Assembly: GCF_018688495.1 (NCBI RefSeq)
Contig: NZ_CP061320.1
Span: 282,586-346,585, forward strand
Reading direction: 5' to 3'
Source: Polynucleobacter sp. Adler-ghost
GTDB taxonomy: Bacteria; Pseudomonadota; Gammaproteobacteria; Burkholderiales; Burkholderiaceae
Length of the DNA: 64,000 bases
Positions 35,066 through 44,186 of this stretch are shown here, piece by piece (the first letter of the stretch is position 1; each line of letters starts with the position of its first letter). A program made the translations under genes and the position numbers. The notes under the pieces are model-generated. The model was not told the DNA's origin. It saw nothing but the letters and a program-made list of their open reading frames with translations, and did not search any database.

Positions 35066-36156
35066 AATTAATAGCTATAGATGGTAGGTTAATAGATTTC
35101 AAGATGCGAGGCATGGGTGTATTTATATTTAATGTTGTAATTAATTTAAGCTGTAGTATTAAAGACAATGAAAAATTAATTATCTTTACCAATAAAAAGT
35201 CTACATCAGTATTGCTTAATTCAAAAATAAATAATAAAAATGTACGTATAGTTTTTTTTAATATAAATGAGTTAATTTATGAGCAAATAATCTTGCCCAT
35301 AGCAGTTGTATTACATTGTCCAGATTACTTTCTGCACTCTGGAAATACGTGCAGCCTTATTTTTCCTCCTATAAAAAGAGGGATGTTGATTCATGATGTT
35401 TCATATTTAAGCCCCGATATAAATTTAAAAGCAAATAATGTATATCGTGCATTAGGAAGGCTCTATCGAAAATTAACAGTAACGATTGCGAGCAAATTTG
35501 TAGATCATATTTTTACAGTTTCTCATTTTGCTAAAAATGACATTATTTCTAGGCTTAATTGTGGGTTGAAGGATAAAATAAAAGTCGTTTATAACGGTGT
35601 TGATTTGAGTAAATTTACGCCCGAGCTGAGTACCAAAAAAGAAAATCAGGTTTTATTTGTTAGTGGCTCTGACAGGCAAAAAAACTTAAAGAAATTTCTA
35701 AAAAGAGTAATAAATTTTGAAAAAAGGTTAAATGATCTCAAATTTATTGTTATTGGAGTATCAAGCGCAAGCGAATTAGGGCTGACAGAGGTTGAATCTA
35801 TAAGTTATATGGGGCACTTAACGGGTGAAGAATTAATAAATATGTATAAAAGTTCAAAATACTTCGTTATACCTTCGCTTTATGAGTCATTTGGAATACC
35901 AGGTATTGAGGCTCTTGCTGCAGGATGTATTCTATATGCAAGTAAGGGGGGTGCTTTACCAGAAATATATCAAGATCATGCAAGCTTTTTTTCCGGATCT
36001 AGTGATGAGGAAATAGATAATGTTATTTTGGATATTTTAAACGGGCCAAGTGAGGTTGATATTAAAAAGAATTTAATGTATGTTGCTAAATATAACTGGA
36101 GCGCTGTTGCAGATGCAGTCTTGCAAGAAATGCGAAAATCAATCATTGACAATTAG
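35062..36156 (+). CDS. glycosyltransferase family 4 (GT-B, Glycos_transf_1)
   Basis: A 364-residue retaining glycosyltransferase. The donor-binding domain shows VVYNGVDLSKF, LFVSGSDRQKNL, ISYMGHLTGEEL, FVIPSLYESFGIPGIEALAAG (the E-x7-E motif) and a following GGALPEI. The N-terminal acceptor domain is Asn/Lys rich and includes GMLIHDVSYLSP. It begins with an ATGA overlap at the end of the previous ORF. Likely extends the repeat unit on the cytoplasmic side. Confidence 0.9.
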   Translation: MKLIAIDGRLIDFKMRGMGVFIFNVVINLSCSIKDNEKLIIFTNKKSTSVLLNSKINNKNVRIVFFNINELIYEQIILPIAVVLHCPDYFLHSGNTCSLIFPPIKRGMLIHDVSYLSPDINLKANNVYRALGRLYRKLTVTIASKFVDHIFTVSHFAKNDIISRLNCGLKDKIKVVYNGVDLSKFTPELSTKKENQVLFVSGSDRQKNLKKFLKRVINFEKRLNDLKFIVIGVSSASELGLTEVESISYMGHLTGEELINMYKSSKYFVIPSLYESFGIPGIEALAAGCILYASKGGALPEIYQDHASFFSGSSDEEIDNVILDILNGPSEVDIKKNLMYVAKYNWSAVADAVLQEMRKSIIDN

Positions 36157-37162
36157 AGCCTTGATTTTTGGAATTGGTACTTCGTTAATATTCCTTAATC
36201 CAAAATTATCATCAAATGAAATTTTTCCTTATTATGCATTAGCACTTCCATTATTTAATTATAGTAAGAGGATTATTCTAATTATTTTTGTAATATTATT
36301 ATTTGGGATAATAAATCAAATTATATTCAATGACTCAAGATCTGTAATTAATGCTATTCAAATTGCTGTGCTCTTGGCAACCCTATATGCAGTTCAGACT
36401 ATGTGCATAATTGAATTAAGGTTGATTTCAAAGATTTTTAACATTTTTATATTGATGCACTTATCAATATGTATATTTCAATATATATATCCCGAATCTA
36501 TGAATTTAAGTTATTGGTTTTTTAGTTCCAGGGAATCTCAGGTTGAACAGTTATTGCTCAGAAGTGCTGTTGTGGGTCTGGGCCCAGAGCCAGCTTACGT
36601 TGCATCCCTTTTGTGTGGGATGTTGTTATTTTCTATTCTCCTTAACGGATTTAATTTCCTAATAATTAGCATGGTAGTTATTCAGCTATTTCTCCTAAAG
36701 AGTGTAGTTGGATATATACTTTTCTTTATTATTTTTAACTTCTTTATTTTAAAATTTAAAAAATATAAATACTTAATAATAATGGTGATAATAACGTTGA
36801 TATCGTTATTCTCAGGTTTAATGGAAAGATTATCAATTTATATTTCCAATGTTTATACTATGGGTAGTATATTTTCAGCGGAGGTTTCTACTGGCTCAAC
36901 CCGGCTAGCTAATTTACGAGAATCTTTGGAGCTAATTATTTCCTTTCCTGGGATAGGCTTTTCTCCATTTGGTGCAATTTCTTATGCCATGCATGGATCA
37001 ATATTTGCCTCCATAATTATTCTAGCAATGTTTAAAATTAAAATAAATGCTCTAGAGTTCATGGTGGGATTGGCAGTTTTTATATTCTTTGGCCCCATAC
37101 TAATTTGGCCGATGTATTATCTTCTGACCCCATATTTTTTAAATAGTATTTCAAAAAAATAG
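36113..37162 (+). CDS. polytopic membrane protein, O-antigen polymerase (Wzy)-like
   Basis: About 349 residues from ATG 36113 (TTG 36146 is a later option that would reduce the overlap with the upstream gene from 44 to 11 bases). Roughly nine or ten hydrophobic helices, with a long periplasmic-type loop around residues 230-300 containing TGSTRLANLRESLELIISFP and GIGFSPFGAISY, typical of Wzy and O-antigen ligases. Low sequence conservation is normal for the family. It would polymerise repeat units in the periplasm; its membrane protein nature is clear, the exact role is inferred. Confidence 0.65.
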   Translation: MQSCKKCENQSLTIRALIFGIGTSLIFLNPKLSSNEIFPYYALALPLFNYSKRIILIIFVILLFGIINQIIFNDSRSVINAIQIAVLLATLYAVQTMCIIELRLISKIFNIFILMHLSICIFQYIYPESMNLSYWFFSSRESQVEQLLLRSAVVGLGPEPAYVASLLCGMLLFSILLNGFNFLIISMVVIQLFLLKSVVGYILFFIIFNFFILKFKKYKYLIIMVIITLISLFSGLMERLSIYISNVYTMGSIFSAEVSTGSTRLANLRESLELIISFPGIGFSPFGAISYAMHGSIFASIIILAMFKIKINALEFMVGLAVFIFFGPILIWPMYYLLTPYFLNSISKK

Positions 37163-38343
37163 TGAAATATATATTAGCCGTCTCCCCTAGAGTTCCTTCT
37201 AAATACGGCAAGGGCGACCAAATAATAGCATACCAAAGGCTATCTAATTTGTCTAAGTTATATAAAATTAAATTGATTATCCTTCAAGGTAATAAATTGG
37301 AAAGTAATTCTGATTTAGCGGAGTTAAGAAACTTGGGCATTGATATTTATTTAATGAGGATTACGATTCCAGAAATTATTATAAATTTATTAATTTCTGC
37401 ATTTGATCCCACAAGACCTTTTCAATGCTCCTTTTTTACTTCAAGAAATAGTAAAAAATTAATTGAAAATCTTTTAGTAAAATATAATATTTCAATTGTC
37501 TACTTGGTAACTGCTAGGGTTTTATTTAATTTTAAATCGTTTAAATATTTAATTTTCTTAGATTTAATAGACTCATTTGCCTTAAATTTTCATCGGAGAT
37601 TTCTCAACACAAGAAATTTAATATTAAAATTACTTTTTTATATTGAGTATTGTAGATTAATTAAATTAGAAGATTTTGCAGTTACTATAAGTTATCGTTG
37701 CTTTTTAGTTTCTAGTATCGATAAAAATTATATAAACCCTCAATTGGAGAATGTAATAGTTATTCCAATTGGTGTATACAACTTCAACCATGAAAGAAAA
37801 ATTTATTCTCCAGGCGGAAATTTTATATTAACATTTTCAGGTAATATGAATTACCAGCCTAATATATTAGCTGTTTTGTGGTTTTATTCGAATTGCTGGA
37901 AAATATTAGAGTGTAAACATTACAATTTAAGACTTAAGATAATAGGTAGCAATCCGCCGCACTCAATAAGTATTCTGTCCAAAAACCCTAAAATTGAAGT
38001 TACAGGTCGCGTTCCTTCGGTATATGATGAATTAAATGCTTCTCATCTTTCTATTGCACCAATGCTTACTGGTTCAGGCATGCAATTTAAGATTCTTGAG
38101 GCAATGATGTGTGGGTTACCTGTTGTTACTACCCCCCTTGGCCTTGGAGATATTAGAGGTATACTAAATCATAATATTTTAATTGCGAACACTCCTTCAG
38201 AATTTATTGATATTATTTCTTCTGCAATTATGGAATATGAGACATTTTCTAAAATAGGAGAGAATGGATCCATTTTTGTTAAGGAACATCATTCTTGGTC
38301 AGTTATCAACAGCTTATTTATGGCTGAATTTATTGATGTTTGA
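37162..38343 (+). CDS. glycosyltransferase family 4
   Basis: A 393-residue GT-B enzyme starting at GTG 37162, sharing one base with the previous stop (TAGTG). VIPIGVYNFN, FSGNMNYQPNILAVLWF, IIGSNPP, VTGRVPSVYDEL, ASHLSIAPMLTGSGMQFKIL and EAMMCGLPVVTTPLG (E-x7-E region) are the donor-binding elements. The N-terminal third with its many Ile, Asn and Lys is typical of AT-rich glycan loci. Likely the last glycosyltransferase of the plus-strand operon. Confidence 0.88.
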   Translation: MKYILAVSPRVPSKYGKGDQIIAYQRLSNLSKLYKIKLIILQGNKLESNSDLAELRNLGIDIYLMRITIPEIIINLLISAFDPTRPFQCSFFTSRNSKKLIENLLVKYNISIVYLVTARVLFNFKSFKYLIFLDLIDSFALNFHRRFLNTRNLILKLLFYIEYCRLIKLEDFAVTISYRCFLVSSIDKNYINPQLENVIVIPIGVYNFNHERKIYSPGGNFILTFSGNMNYQPNILAVLWFYSNCWKILECKHYNLRLKIIGSNPPHSISILSKNPKIEVTGRVPSVYDELNASHLSIAPMLTGSGMQFKILEAMMCGLPVVTTPLGLGDIRGILNHNILIANTPSEFIDIISSAIMEYETFSKIGENGSIFVKEHHSWSVINSLFMAEFIDV

Positions 38344-38373
38344 ATTTTTTTATTTATTCCATCGGGGTCTAGG

Positions 38374-39351
38374 GTGAAAATTGGTATTTTAGGGGGGAGC
38401 GGTTTCATCGGAACAAGGCTCTTTGAAAAGCTTTTACAATGTGGTTATAAACCCACCATTTTTGATAAAGTGGTTTCTAAATCATATCCATTAAATACAA
38501 TTCAAGTAGACATTAGAGATTACGATGAGCTTCAAAAAGCGATTAATGATTTTGACTGCATTATTAATCTTGCGGCTGAGCATGCGGATAATGTATCTCC
38601 TAGCTCCTTATACGAAGAAGTTAATGTACTAGGTGCCACCAATCTTTGTCGTGCTCTTCACGTAAATTCAATTAAAAAGCTTATCTTCACTAGTTCTGTA
38701 GCAGTGTATGGCCTTAATAGTGAAATTTTAAATGAAAGTGCTCGTTTAAGTCCTTTTAACGAATATGGTATATCTAAATTGCGTGCAGAGGAGGTTTATA
38801 AAAATTGGCAAGAATTAGATGAGGCCAATAATTCATTAACTATTATTAGGCCAACTGTTGTATTTGGTGAGGGTAATCGAGGAAATTTATATAACTTGAT
38901 GAATCATATATATCATAATAAATTTATAATGATTGGAAAGGGCGATAATAAAAAATCCATTGCTTACGTAGGTAATCTTGTCGATTTTATATTACATTCA
39001 TTGGCATGTAAATCCGGAACTCATATTTATAACTATTCCGATGAGCCGATTATGAAAGTTTCCGATTTAGTTAAATTAATACACGAAGCCTTTGGAATAA
39101 AAATGAGGTTCAGATTTTATATACCCGAATTAATAGCATTAGTACTTGGTAAACTACTAGATAATATCAGCGAGATATCAGGTATCAACTTTCCAATTAG
39201 TGAAGTTAGGGTGAAGAAGTTTTGCTCAGACACAATCATTATGGGGCCCGATAAGTGTTTAAATTTTAGGCCTCAATTCACATTAGATCAGGCAATACTG
39301 AAGACTATTCAGGCCGAATTTGTGCCCAAGAGGATTAATCCGAATGGTTAG
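38374..39351 (+). CDS. NAD-dependent epimerase/dehydratase (extended SDR)
   Basis: A 325-residue extended SDR starting at GTG 38374. GILGGSGFIGTRLFEKLL is the NAD loop, NLAAEHAD the second segment, TSSVAVYG and NEYGISKLRAEEV (Tyr-Lys) the active site, RPTVVFGEGNRGN the sugar-binding motif. It resembles UDP-N-acetylglucosamine 4-epimerase/reductases that act before a WbpL-type initiating transferase; such a transferase is encoded on the opposite strand at 40062. The 3' ends of this gene and the Wzz-like gene overlap by 17 bases. Confidence 0.85.
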   Translation: MKIGILGGSGFIGTRLFEKLLQCGYKPTIFDKVVSKSYPLNTIQVDIRDYDELQKAINDFDCIINLAAEHADNVSPSSLYEEVNVLGATNLCRALHVNSIKKLIFTSSVAVYGLNSEILNESARLSPFNEYGISKLRAEEVYKNWQELDEANNSLTIIRPTVVFGEGNRGNLYNLMNHIYHNKFIMIGKGDNKKSIAYVGNLVDFILHSLACKSGTHIYNYSDEPIMKVSDLVKLIHEAFGIKMRFRFYIPELIALVLGKLLDNISEISGINFPISEVRVKKFCSDTIIMGPDKCLNFRPQFTLDQAILKTIQAEFVPKRINPNG

Positions 39352-40060
39352 TTTTGATTGCTAAGAATGTAAGATATATCAAAATAAAAATGAACGAGAT
39401 CCCCAATGCCGTTCCTATTGCATTGATTACTTTATATTTATTAGGATTGATGGTGTCAATATTATCAATCATTACCAATGGCTTATATGAATTAAACATG
39501 TGAGCATCGGATTTTATGCTGATTAACTTTAAATGTATTTCTTGAATGTTTGTGGATGAAAAGAATTTCAGTAAATTAGCATTAAACAATAAATCGTCAT
39601 CAGTATTATTTTTATTTAATTTCTCTAAACTTGCCCTCTTAGAGTGATACAAAAGCTCCTCGTTCTTGCAAAGTTGGTCTATCAGAGTTGTAATGTTCTG
39701 AATGTTCGATTCTGGCTTGCTTGATGTTAATGTAATTTCATATATTGAATCGCTTTTCTTTATTCCAATTTTATTTAGCGGATCAACTAATCCAATTTTT
39801 AAATCTGCGAAATCAGGATTGCGATAGAATTGTTTGGTGTTAATTCTTCTAATTAATTCTAAATTTATGGGGCTTAAAATTTCTCCCAAGTCGCTATCGG
39901 CAAGTAATTTGGCGGTTGTTTTGAATTCACTTTTGGGTCCAATTGCGAGACTAATAGCTAGTCCAATTAAAAAGCCTAAAACCCCTACCTTCCAAATCGT
40001 ATTTTTATTTGAAAGGTAAACCTTAGTAAATGTTAATATATTAATATCATTAGTGTGCAT
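39335..40060 (-). CDS. Wzz-like chain-length determinant
   Basis: A 241-residue inner-membrane protein with an N-terminal helix (about 24-40, VGVLGFLIGLAISLAI), a periplasmic coiled segment, and a C-terminal helix (about 210-233, VINAIGTALGISFIFILIYL). FKTTAKLLADSD is the Wzz/PCP segment after the first helix. Such proteins set the number of repeat units added by Wzy. It follows the WecA-like gene with a one-base gap on the minus strand. It is shorter than Wzz of enterics (about 325). Confidence 0.75.
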   Translation of the reverse strand: MHTNDINILTFTKVYLSNKNTIWKVGVLGFLIGLAISLAIGPKSEFKTTAKLLADSDLGEILSPINLELIRRINTKQFYRNPDFADLKIGLVDPLNKIGIKKSDSIYEITLTSSKPESNIQNITTLIDQLCKNEELLYHSKRASLEKLNKNNTDDDLLFNANLLKFFSSTNIQEIHLKLISIKSDAHMFNSYKPLVMIDNIDTINPNKYKVINAIGTALGISFIFILIYLTFLAIKTNHSD

Positions 40061-40061
40061 T

Positions 40062-41165
40062 TTATTTGAAAATATATAGCCAGGCTGGAGTTTTAAATTT
40101 TATTACTCTACTGTATATGTTAACGTAAATTATTGAAAATAATATAATACATATTATTAATAATTCTGTTGATTCATATAGAAATATTGATGCCATTACA
40201 CACAAACCTGTTGAAACCCAAAAGAAATGCGATGTTCTTGCATTGGTATTTATGGTGATTTTTTTGTTGGATTTTAATTTATGTTTCTGAAGTCGTCTAA
40301 ATATCAAGGTGTGGAAATGCATTCCATCAGCGTGACCAGGGTTTTTTCCTTGTATAACGACTCTGCGATATATTGTGTAAAGGGTCTCCATTATTGGATA
40401 TCCATTGATTAAAACCCCTAGCCATGGTGATATCACATTATTTCTATAAACTAAAGCAAGCGTAATAAATCCAATCCAAAGGCCAATAAAATAGGCTCCG
40501 CCATCACCCATGAAAATTAGTCCTCGAGGGTAATTCCAAATAAAAAATCCCAGGATTGAGCCGCACAAAATTAAACAAAGTGAGATGATGACGTAGTCGT
40601 TGACTTTAAAGCCTATGAACCCCAAACCGACTAGAGTGATAATTCCCACCATACTCGATAATCCATTAAACCCATCAATAAGATTGTAACTATTTGACAG
40701 CCCAGCTATGGCAACGGCCGTAAAAGGTATTGCCACGATTGAGTAGCTTAGCAGATTATCTATTCCTGGAATATTGATGTATGAAATTTGAATACCAATG
40801 AGTTGCACCCCAATTACAGCTGTAATTATAGTTACCGCCAGCCTTAGCTTTACTCCAATTTTTTTTGTGACATCTTCAGCTAGCCCAATAGCAAAGCATG
40901 GTAAGGTAGACAATCCAATAAGAACACCTACGTCTGAATAAATAGGATGTTTCATATTAAGCAATAATCCTACTAGCACTGCCAAGAAAATACTAATACC
41001 ACCAATTCTCGGCGTGTTAGAATCGTGATGAAATTTTTGCGGCCCTGAAAGATCGTAATCGCTCGAAATGTGTTTATGTAGGTCTATGCAATAAATTATT
41101 GCATAGCTCAATATCAATGAGGTTAAAAAAGGTGCCAGAAATATAGTCATATCAATTAAACACAA
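40062..41165 (-). CDS. undecaprenyl-phosphate sugar-1-phosphate transferase (WecA/WbpL/MraY family)
   Basis: A 367-residue polytopic membrane enzyme starting the lipid-linked repeat unit. DGFNGLSSMVG (the DGxDGL-like loop), FMGDGGAYFIGLWIGF (catalytic Asp) and GMHFHTLIFRRL (conserved HxH region) are intact, with about ten hydrophobic helices. ATG 41150 (Met6) is a closer start to the first helix and equally likely. Together with the SDR at 38374 it resembles a WbpK/WbpL pair, which initiates O-antigen with an N-acetyl-fucosamine- or quinovosamine-type sugar. Confidence 0.88.
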   Translation of the reverse strand: MCLIDMTIFLAPFLTSLILSYAIIYCIDLHKHISSDYDLSGPQKFHHDSNTPRIGGISIFLAVLVGLLLNMKHPIYSDVGVLIGLSTLPCFAIGLAEDVTKKIGVKLRLAVTIITAVIGVQLIGIQISYINIPGIDNLLSYSIVAIPFTAVAIAGLSNSYNLIDGFNGLSSMVGIITLVGLGFIGFKVNDYVIISLCLILCGSILGFFIWNYPRGLIFMGDGGAYFIGLWIGFITLALVYRNNVISPWLGVLINGYPIMETLYTIYRRVVIQGKNPGHADGMHFHTLIFRRLQKHKLKSNKKITINTNARTSHFFWVSTGLCVMASIFLYESTELLIICIILFSIIYVNIYSRVIKFKTPAWLYIFK

Positions 41166-41299
41166 TATTGGGAAGTCACCAGCTTAATTATACTTAATTA
41201 ATCCTATCTTTTCGAAAATAAAAAAACTTAACTGAAAAATCAATGCGCTCTAATATTCACCATGGCTGCTCTTATTAATTCTTGTCCTTGTGAGTAGAT

Positions 41300-42279
41300 C
41301 TAGGGTGCTATGGTTAGGAATAAGTATTCGAAGAAAATTATTACGTGAACCGCGCCTTTTAATAAGTTTGTTTTGCCTATTGCTAATGTGAGCCCGCCAA
41401 TGAAGAATGATAGATACATCAAGGTCATATTGAGCCAACTTATTCCTAGGCTGATTGGTAAATAAAAAGATATTGCACATGCAGCCACGGTGGGGATAGT
41501 TAGTCCAATACTGGCAAGAGCAGACCCCAAGGCGAGGTTCAAGCTGCTATGCAATTGATTCGCTCTGGCAGCTCTAACAGCTGCATAGCCTTCGGAAAGC
41601 AGTACGAGCATTGCAATCGCTATACCCACTAATGATCTGGGTGCGCTAGCGGCTTTAACTCCAGCCTCGATGGCGGGGTTAAGCGCTTCAGTCAAACTCA
41701 CCACCATTGCAAGCGGTAGTAGAAGTAAAGCAACACTCAGGACAGTCTTGGGGTTGCTGGGTTTATCCGCGTAAGCTTCGCAATTGGTTTTCTGATCCTA
41801 AGCTTTTGGAAGGTAGTAGTCACGGTGACTGACTGTTTGGAGAAAGATAAAAGCGCCATATAATGAAAAAGAAGTGATGCCTGCAAAGGCAAGCTGACTC
41901 TTGGTGAAGTCTGGCCCTAGATTGCTGACAGTCACCATGGGCATCACAAGAATGAAAGTTGCTAAAGCGGTACGAGCTGCTAGTGCAGAGTTGGCCCCCT
42001 CATTGCGAAAAGAAATTTCATGATGCTTGAGCCACCCATAAAAATACACATGCCAATGACGCCACTTACCACAATCATGACGGTAGCAAAGACAGCATCG
42101 TGAGCAATAAATTCAGCGCCCTCATGGCCTGCAAACATCATTGCAATAATTAGTGATACCTCAATAATGGTGACGCTGATAGCTAGCACCAATGTGCCAT
42201 ATGGCTCACCAGTCTTGTGGGCAATGACCTCTGTATGATGCGCTGCAGATAAAACTGCGCCAATTAAAGCAGCAGCCAT
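41300..42279 (-). pseudogene. chaA: calcium/proton antiporter (ChaA-like), decayed
   Basis: Three pieces line up as one antiporter. From 42279 the frame reads EVIAHKTGEPYGTLVLAISV and TIIEVSLIIAMMFAGHEGAEFI, matching ChaA; near 42025-42040 the frame shifts so that LKHHEISFRNEGANSALAA continues; an in-frame stop (TAG, 41798-41800) follows PKA, after which KPSNPKTVLSVALLLLPLAM runs on without break into the C-terminal part (LVGIAIAMLVLLSEG). The N-terminal 40 or so residues of ChaA are also missing. Two lesions plus truncation indicate a dead gene, not a sequencing slip. It lies at the edge of the glycan locus. Confidence 0.85.
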
Positions 42280-42471
42280 TAAGGCGATGAACCAAGCCTG
42301 GTTAAGTAAAGAGGATAAAGAGTGTATAAATTACTGGGCTTTTTTGTGTGAAAAGGGAAATTGCTCATTAATGTGGAGGGGTAAACAAGTAGTCTTACTT
42401 ATGAGTCTATTTTAAAGTGGTTTAATTGGAATTATTAAAAGTTCATTGCCACTATTTTTATAAAGATTAAT

Positions 42472-42834
42472 ATGAAAAACCTCATCTTTTTTGGCCATGG
42501 TGCTCGTGATAGTCGTTGGCGTGAGCCATTTGACCGCTTAGTCTCATTGTGGAGAGTTCAGTATCCGCACGCGCGAGTGGAATTGGCTTTTTTGGAATTG
42601 ATGCAGCCCAGCCTTGAAGAGGCTATTACAACTTTAGTGGTTGCTGGGGAGGTAGAGGTGGTTGTGGTGCCCGTCTTTTTTGGCCAAGGCGGCCATTTGC
42701 TCGATGACTTCCCATTGCTGCTATCAGATTGTCGGCAAAAGTTTCCTCAGGTGAGCTTAAGCGCTACGCCTGCTGTCGGTGAGGATGAAGCTGTTTTGCA
42801 AGCCATAATTGATTTCAGCGCTAGAGCTCTTTAA
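42472..42834 (+). CDS. cbiX: sirohydrochlorin chelatase (small CbiX/SirB-like)
   Basis: A 120-residue protein of the small CbiX family. It starts NLIFFGHGARDSRWREPFDRL, with the catalytic His8 in FGHGARD, and has VVVPVFFGQGGHLLDDFP with the second metal His in GGHL. It inserts Co or Fe into sirohydrochlorin, the last step towards siroheme needed by the sulfite reductase nearby. The 3' end overlaps the convergent cobA gene by 78 bases. Confidence 0.88.
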   Translation: MKNLIFFGHGARDSRWREPFDRLVSLWRVQYPHARVELAFLELMQPSLEEAITTLVVAGEVEVVVVPVFFGQGGHLLDDFPLLLSDCRQKFPQVSLSATPAVGEDEAVLQAIIDFSARAL

Positions 42835-43617
42835 GTTCTCTACTTGATTGATGTTATCACTCGCTTGTTGTTTTGCTCTCAAGCCTTCGCCAACCATAAT
42901 CAATGCTGGTGATTTACTATTAAACCAACTATTAGCTCTACCAATCGCTAGTTCACCAAGAGTGCTAGACCAGTGACGCTCATTCTTCGTACTCACTGCC
43001 TCCAAGATATGCACAGGTGTACTGCTATTTTTCTGTGAGTCGTTTTCTATCAATTGCTTGGCAATGTTTACAGCATCTTTGCGACCCATATAATACACCA
43101 AGGTATCGGCTTGTGGGTTCTGAATTAGTTGCTGCTGACTACCGTTATCAACGAGATTTTCAGTTCCTTGTGCCAAAGTAACAAAGGCCACACTTCTACT
43201 CACACCTCTTAAGGTGAGTGATTGCTGAATAGCAGCTGCTCCAGCTAGAGCTGCAGTAATGCCTGGCACTACTTCCACTGCAATTCCGGCTTGCTTTAAG
43301 GCCTGGATTTCTTCATCTGCTCTGCCGAACATCATGGGATCGCCACCTTTGAGGCGAACAATCACTGGATATTTTTGTACGGCATCAACCAACCTTTTGT
43401 TGATGAAATGCTGCGCGGATGATAACTTGCCGCAACGCTTACCCACAGGCACTATAATCGCTTGGGGGCAGAGCTCGAGCATTACTGAATCTACCAAGGC
43501 ATCATGAAAAACAATATCGGCTCTCTCCAAAAGCTTAGCGCCACGCACGGTAATGAGATCAGCTGCGCCAGGGCCTGCGCCAACTAAATAGACTTTACCG
43601 AGAGCCGTTGATGTCAT
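42757..43617 (-). CDS. cobA: uroporphyrinogen-III C-methyltransferase
   Basis: A 286-residue SUMT. VYLVGAGPGAADLITVRGA is the opening loop, DALVDSVMLELCP, VRLKGGDPMMFGRADEE and VVPGITAALAGAAAIQQSLT the SAM- and substrate-binding segments. It makes precorrin-2 on the way to siroheme; no CysG dehydrogenase/ferrochelatase domain is fused. The C-terminal about 26 residues overlap cbiX in the opposite direction and may be poorly conserved. It follows the DUF934 gene by 6 bases. Confidence 0.92.
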   Translation of the reverse strand: MTSTALGKVYLVGAGPGAADLITVRGAKLLERADIVFHDALVDSVMLELCPQAIIVPVGKRCGKLSSAQHFINKRLVDAVQKYPVIVRLKGGDPMMFGRADEEIQALKQAGIAVEVVPGITAALAGAAAIQQSLTLRGVSRSVAFVTLAQGTENLVDNGSQQQLIQNPQADTLVYYMGRKDAVNIAKQLIENDSQKNSSTPVHILEAVSTKNERHWSSTLGELAIGRANSWFNSKSPALIMVGEGLRAKQQASDNINQVENLKSSSAEINYGLQNSFILTDSRRSA

Positions 43618-43623
43618 GATATT

Positions 43624-44184
43624 TTATCTATCTACTAATTGGGCTACAGTAGTAGCGCGCTGATCACGCCAGCTATTTTGAGTGGTGACACTAATGAGAT
43701 CAAACTGTTTGAGCCCAATATCGAGCTTTTGATCGGGACGAAGCTCAAAGGCATCAAAGCCGACTCGTGCACCTTTTAAGAGTTGATCAATTAAGACATC
43801 ACCGATGGCCCTCACTTCACCTGTCCAAGCAAATCGCTCTCTCAGTAGGGCTGCAGTACTAAAACTTCTACCATCTCTAAAGATGGGGAAGTGAGCAGCT
43901 ATAACCGGCCAGCGGTTTTTGCCTTCTTCAATGATGTCAGCATGCTTGAGAATGTCATCATCGGCAGCAAACCAAACGCCAACCTCACCCTTATTTGCTC
44001 TGTCTATGATATCGGAGTTTTTGTGATGTGTAATCCACCAATGAAACGGCACTAATACCTTATGCAATTCATGATCTAAATTCGGAATACCACCTGCATC
44101 ACGCTCACCATCCCAGACCTGCCATTTATTGATGATGAGAGTGGGCTTACCGTCTTTCGGGAAGTAAATAATCTGCTTATTCAT
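43624..44184 (-). CDS. DUF934 sulfite-reduction partner protein
   Basis: A 186-residue protein. WPVIAAHFPIFRDGRSFSTA then LRERFAWTGEVRAIGDVLIDQL is the DUF934 core. In many betaproteobacteria this gene follows cysI and precedes the sulfate-reduction genes; function is thought to be in electron supply to, or assembly of, sulfite reductase. It starts 2 bases after cysI ends. No enzyme activity can be stated. Confidence 0.85.
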   Translation of the reverse strand: MNKQIIYFPKDGKPTLIINKWQVWDGERDAGGIPNLDHELHKVLVPFHWWITHHKNSDIIDRANKGEVGVWFAADDDILKHADIIEEGKNRWPVIAAHFPIFRDGRSFSTAALLRERFAWTGEVRAIGDVLIDQLLKGARVGFDAFELRPDQKLDIGLKQFDLISVTTQNSWRDQRATTVAQLVDR

Positions 44185-44186
44185 GA

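Noticed and set aside
41250..41480. Open frame of 76 codons on the minus strand
   Set aside because: It is another frame across the ChaA remnant, whose meaningful frame shows clear antiporter similarity.
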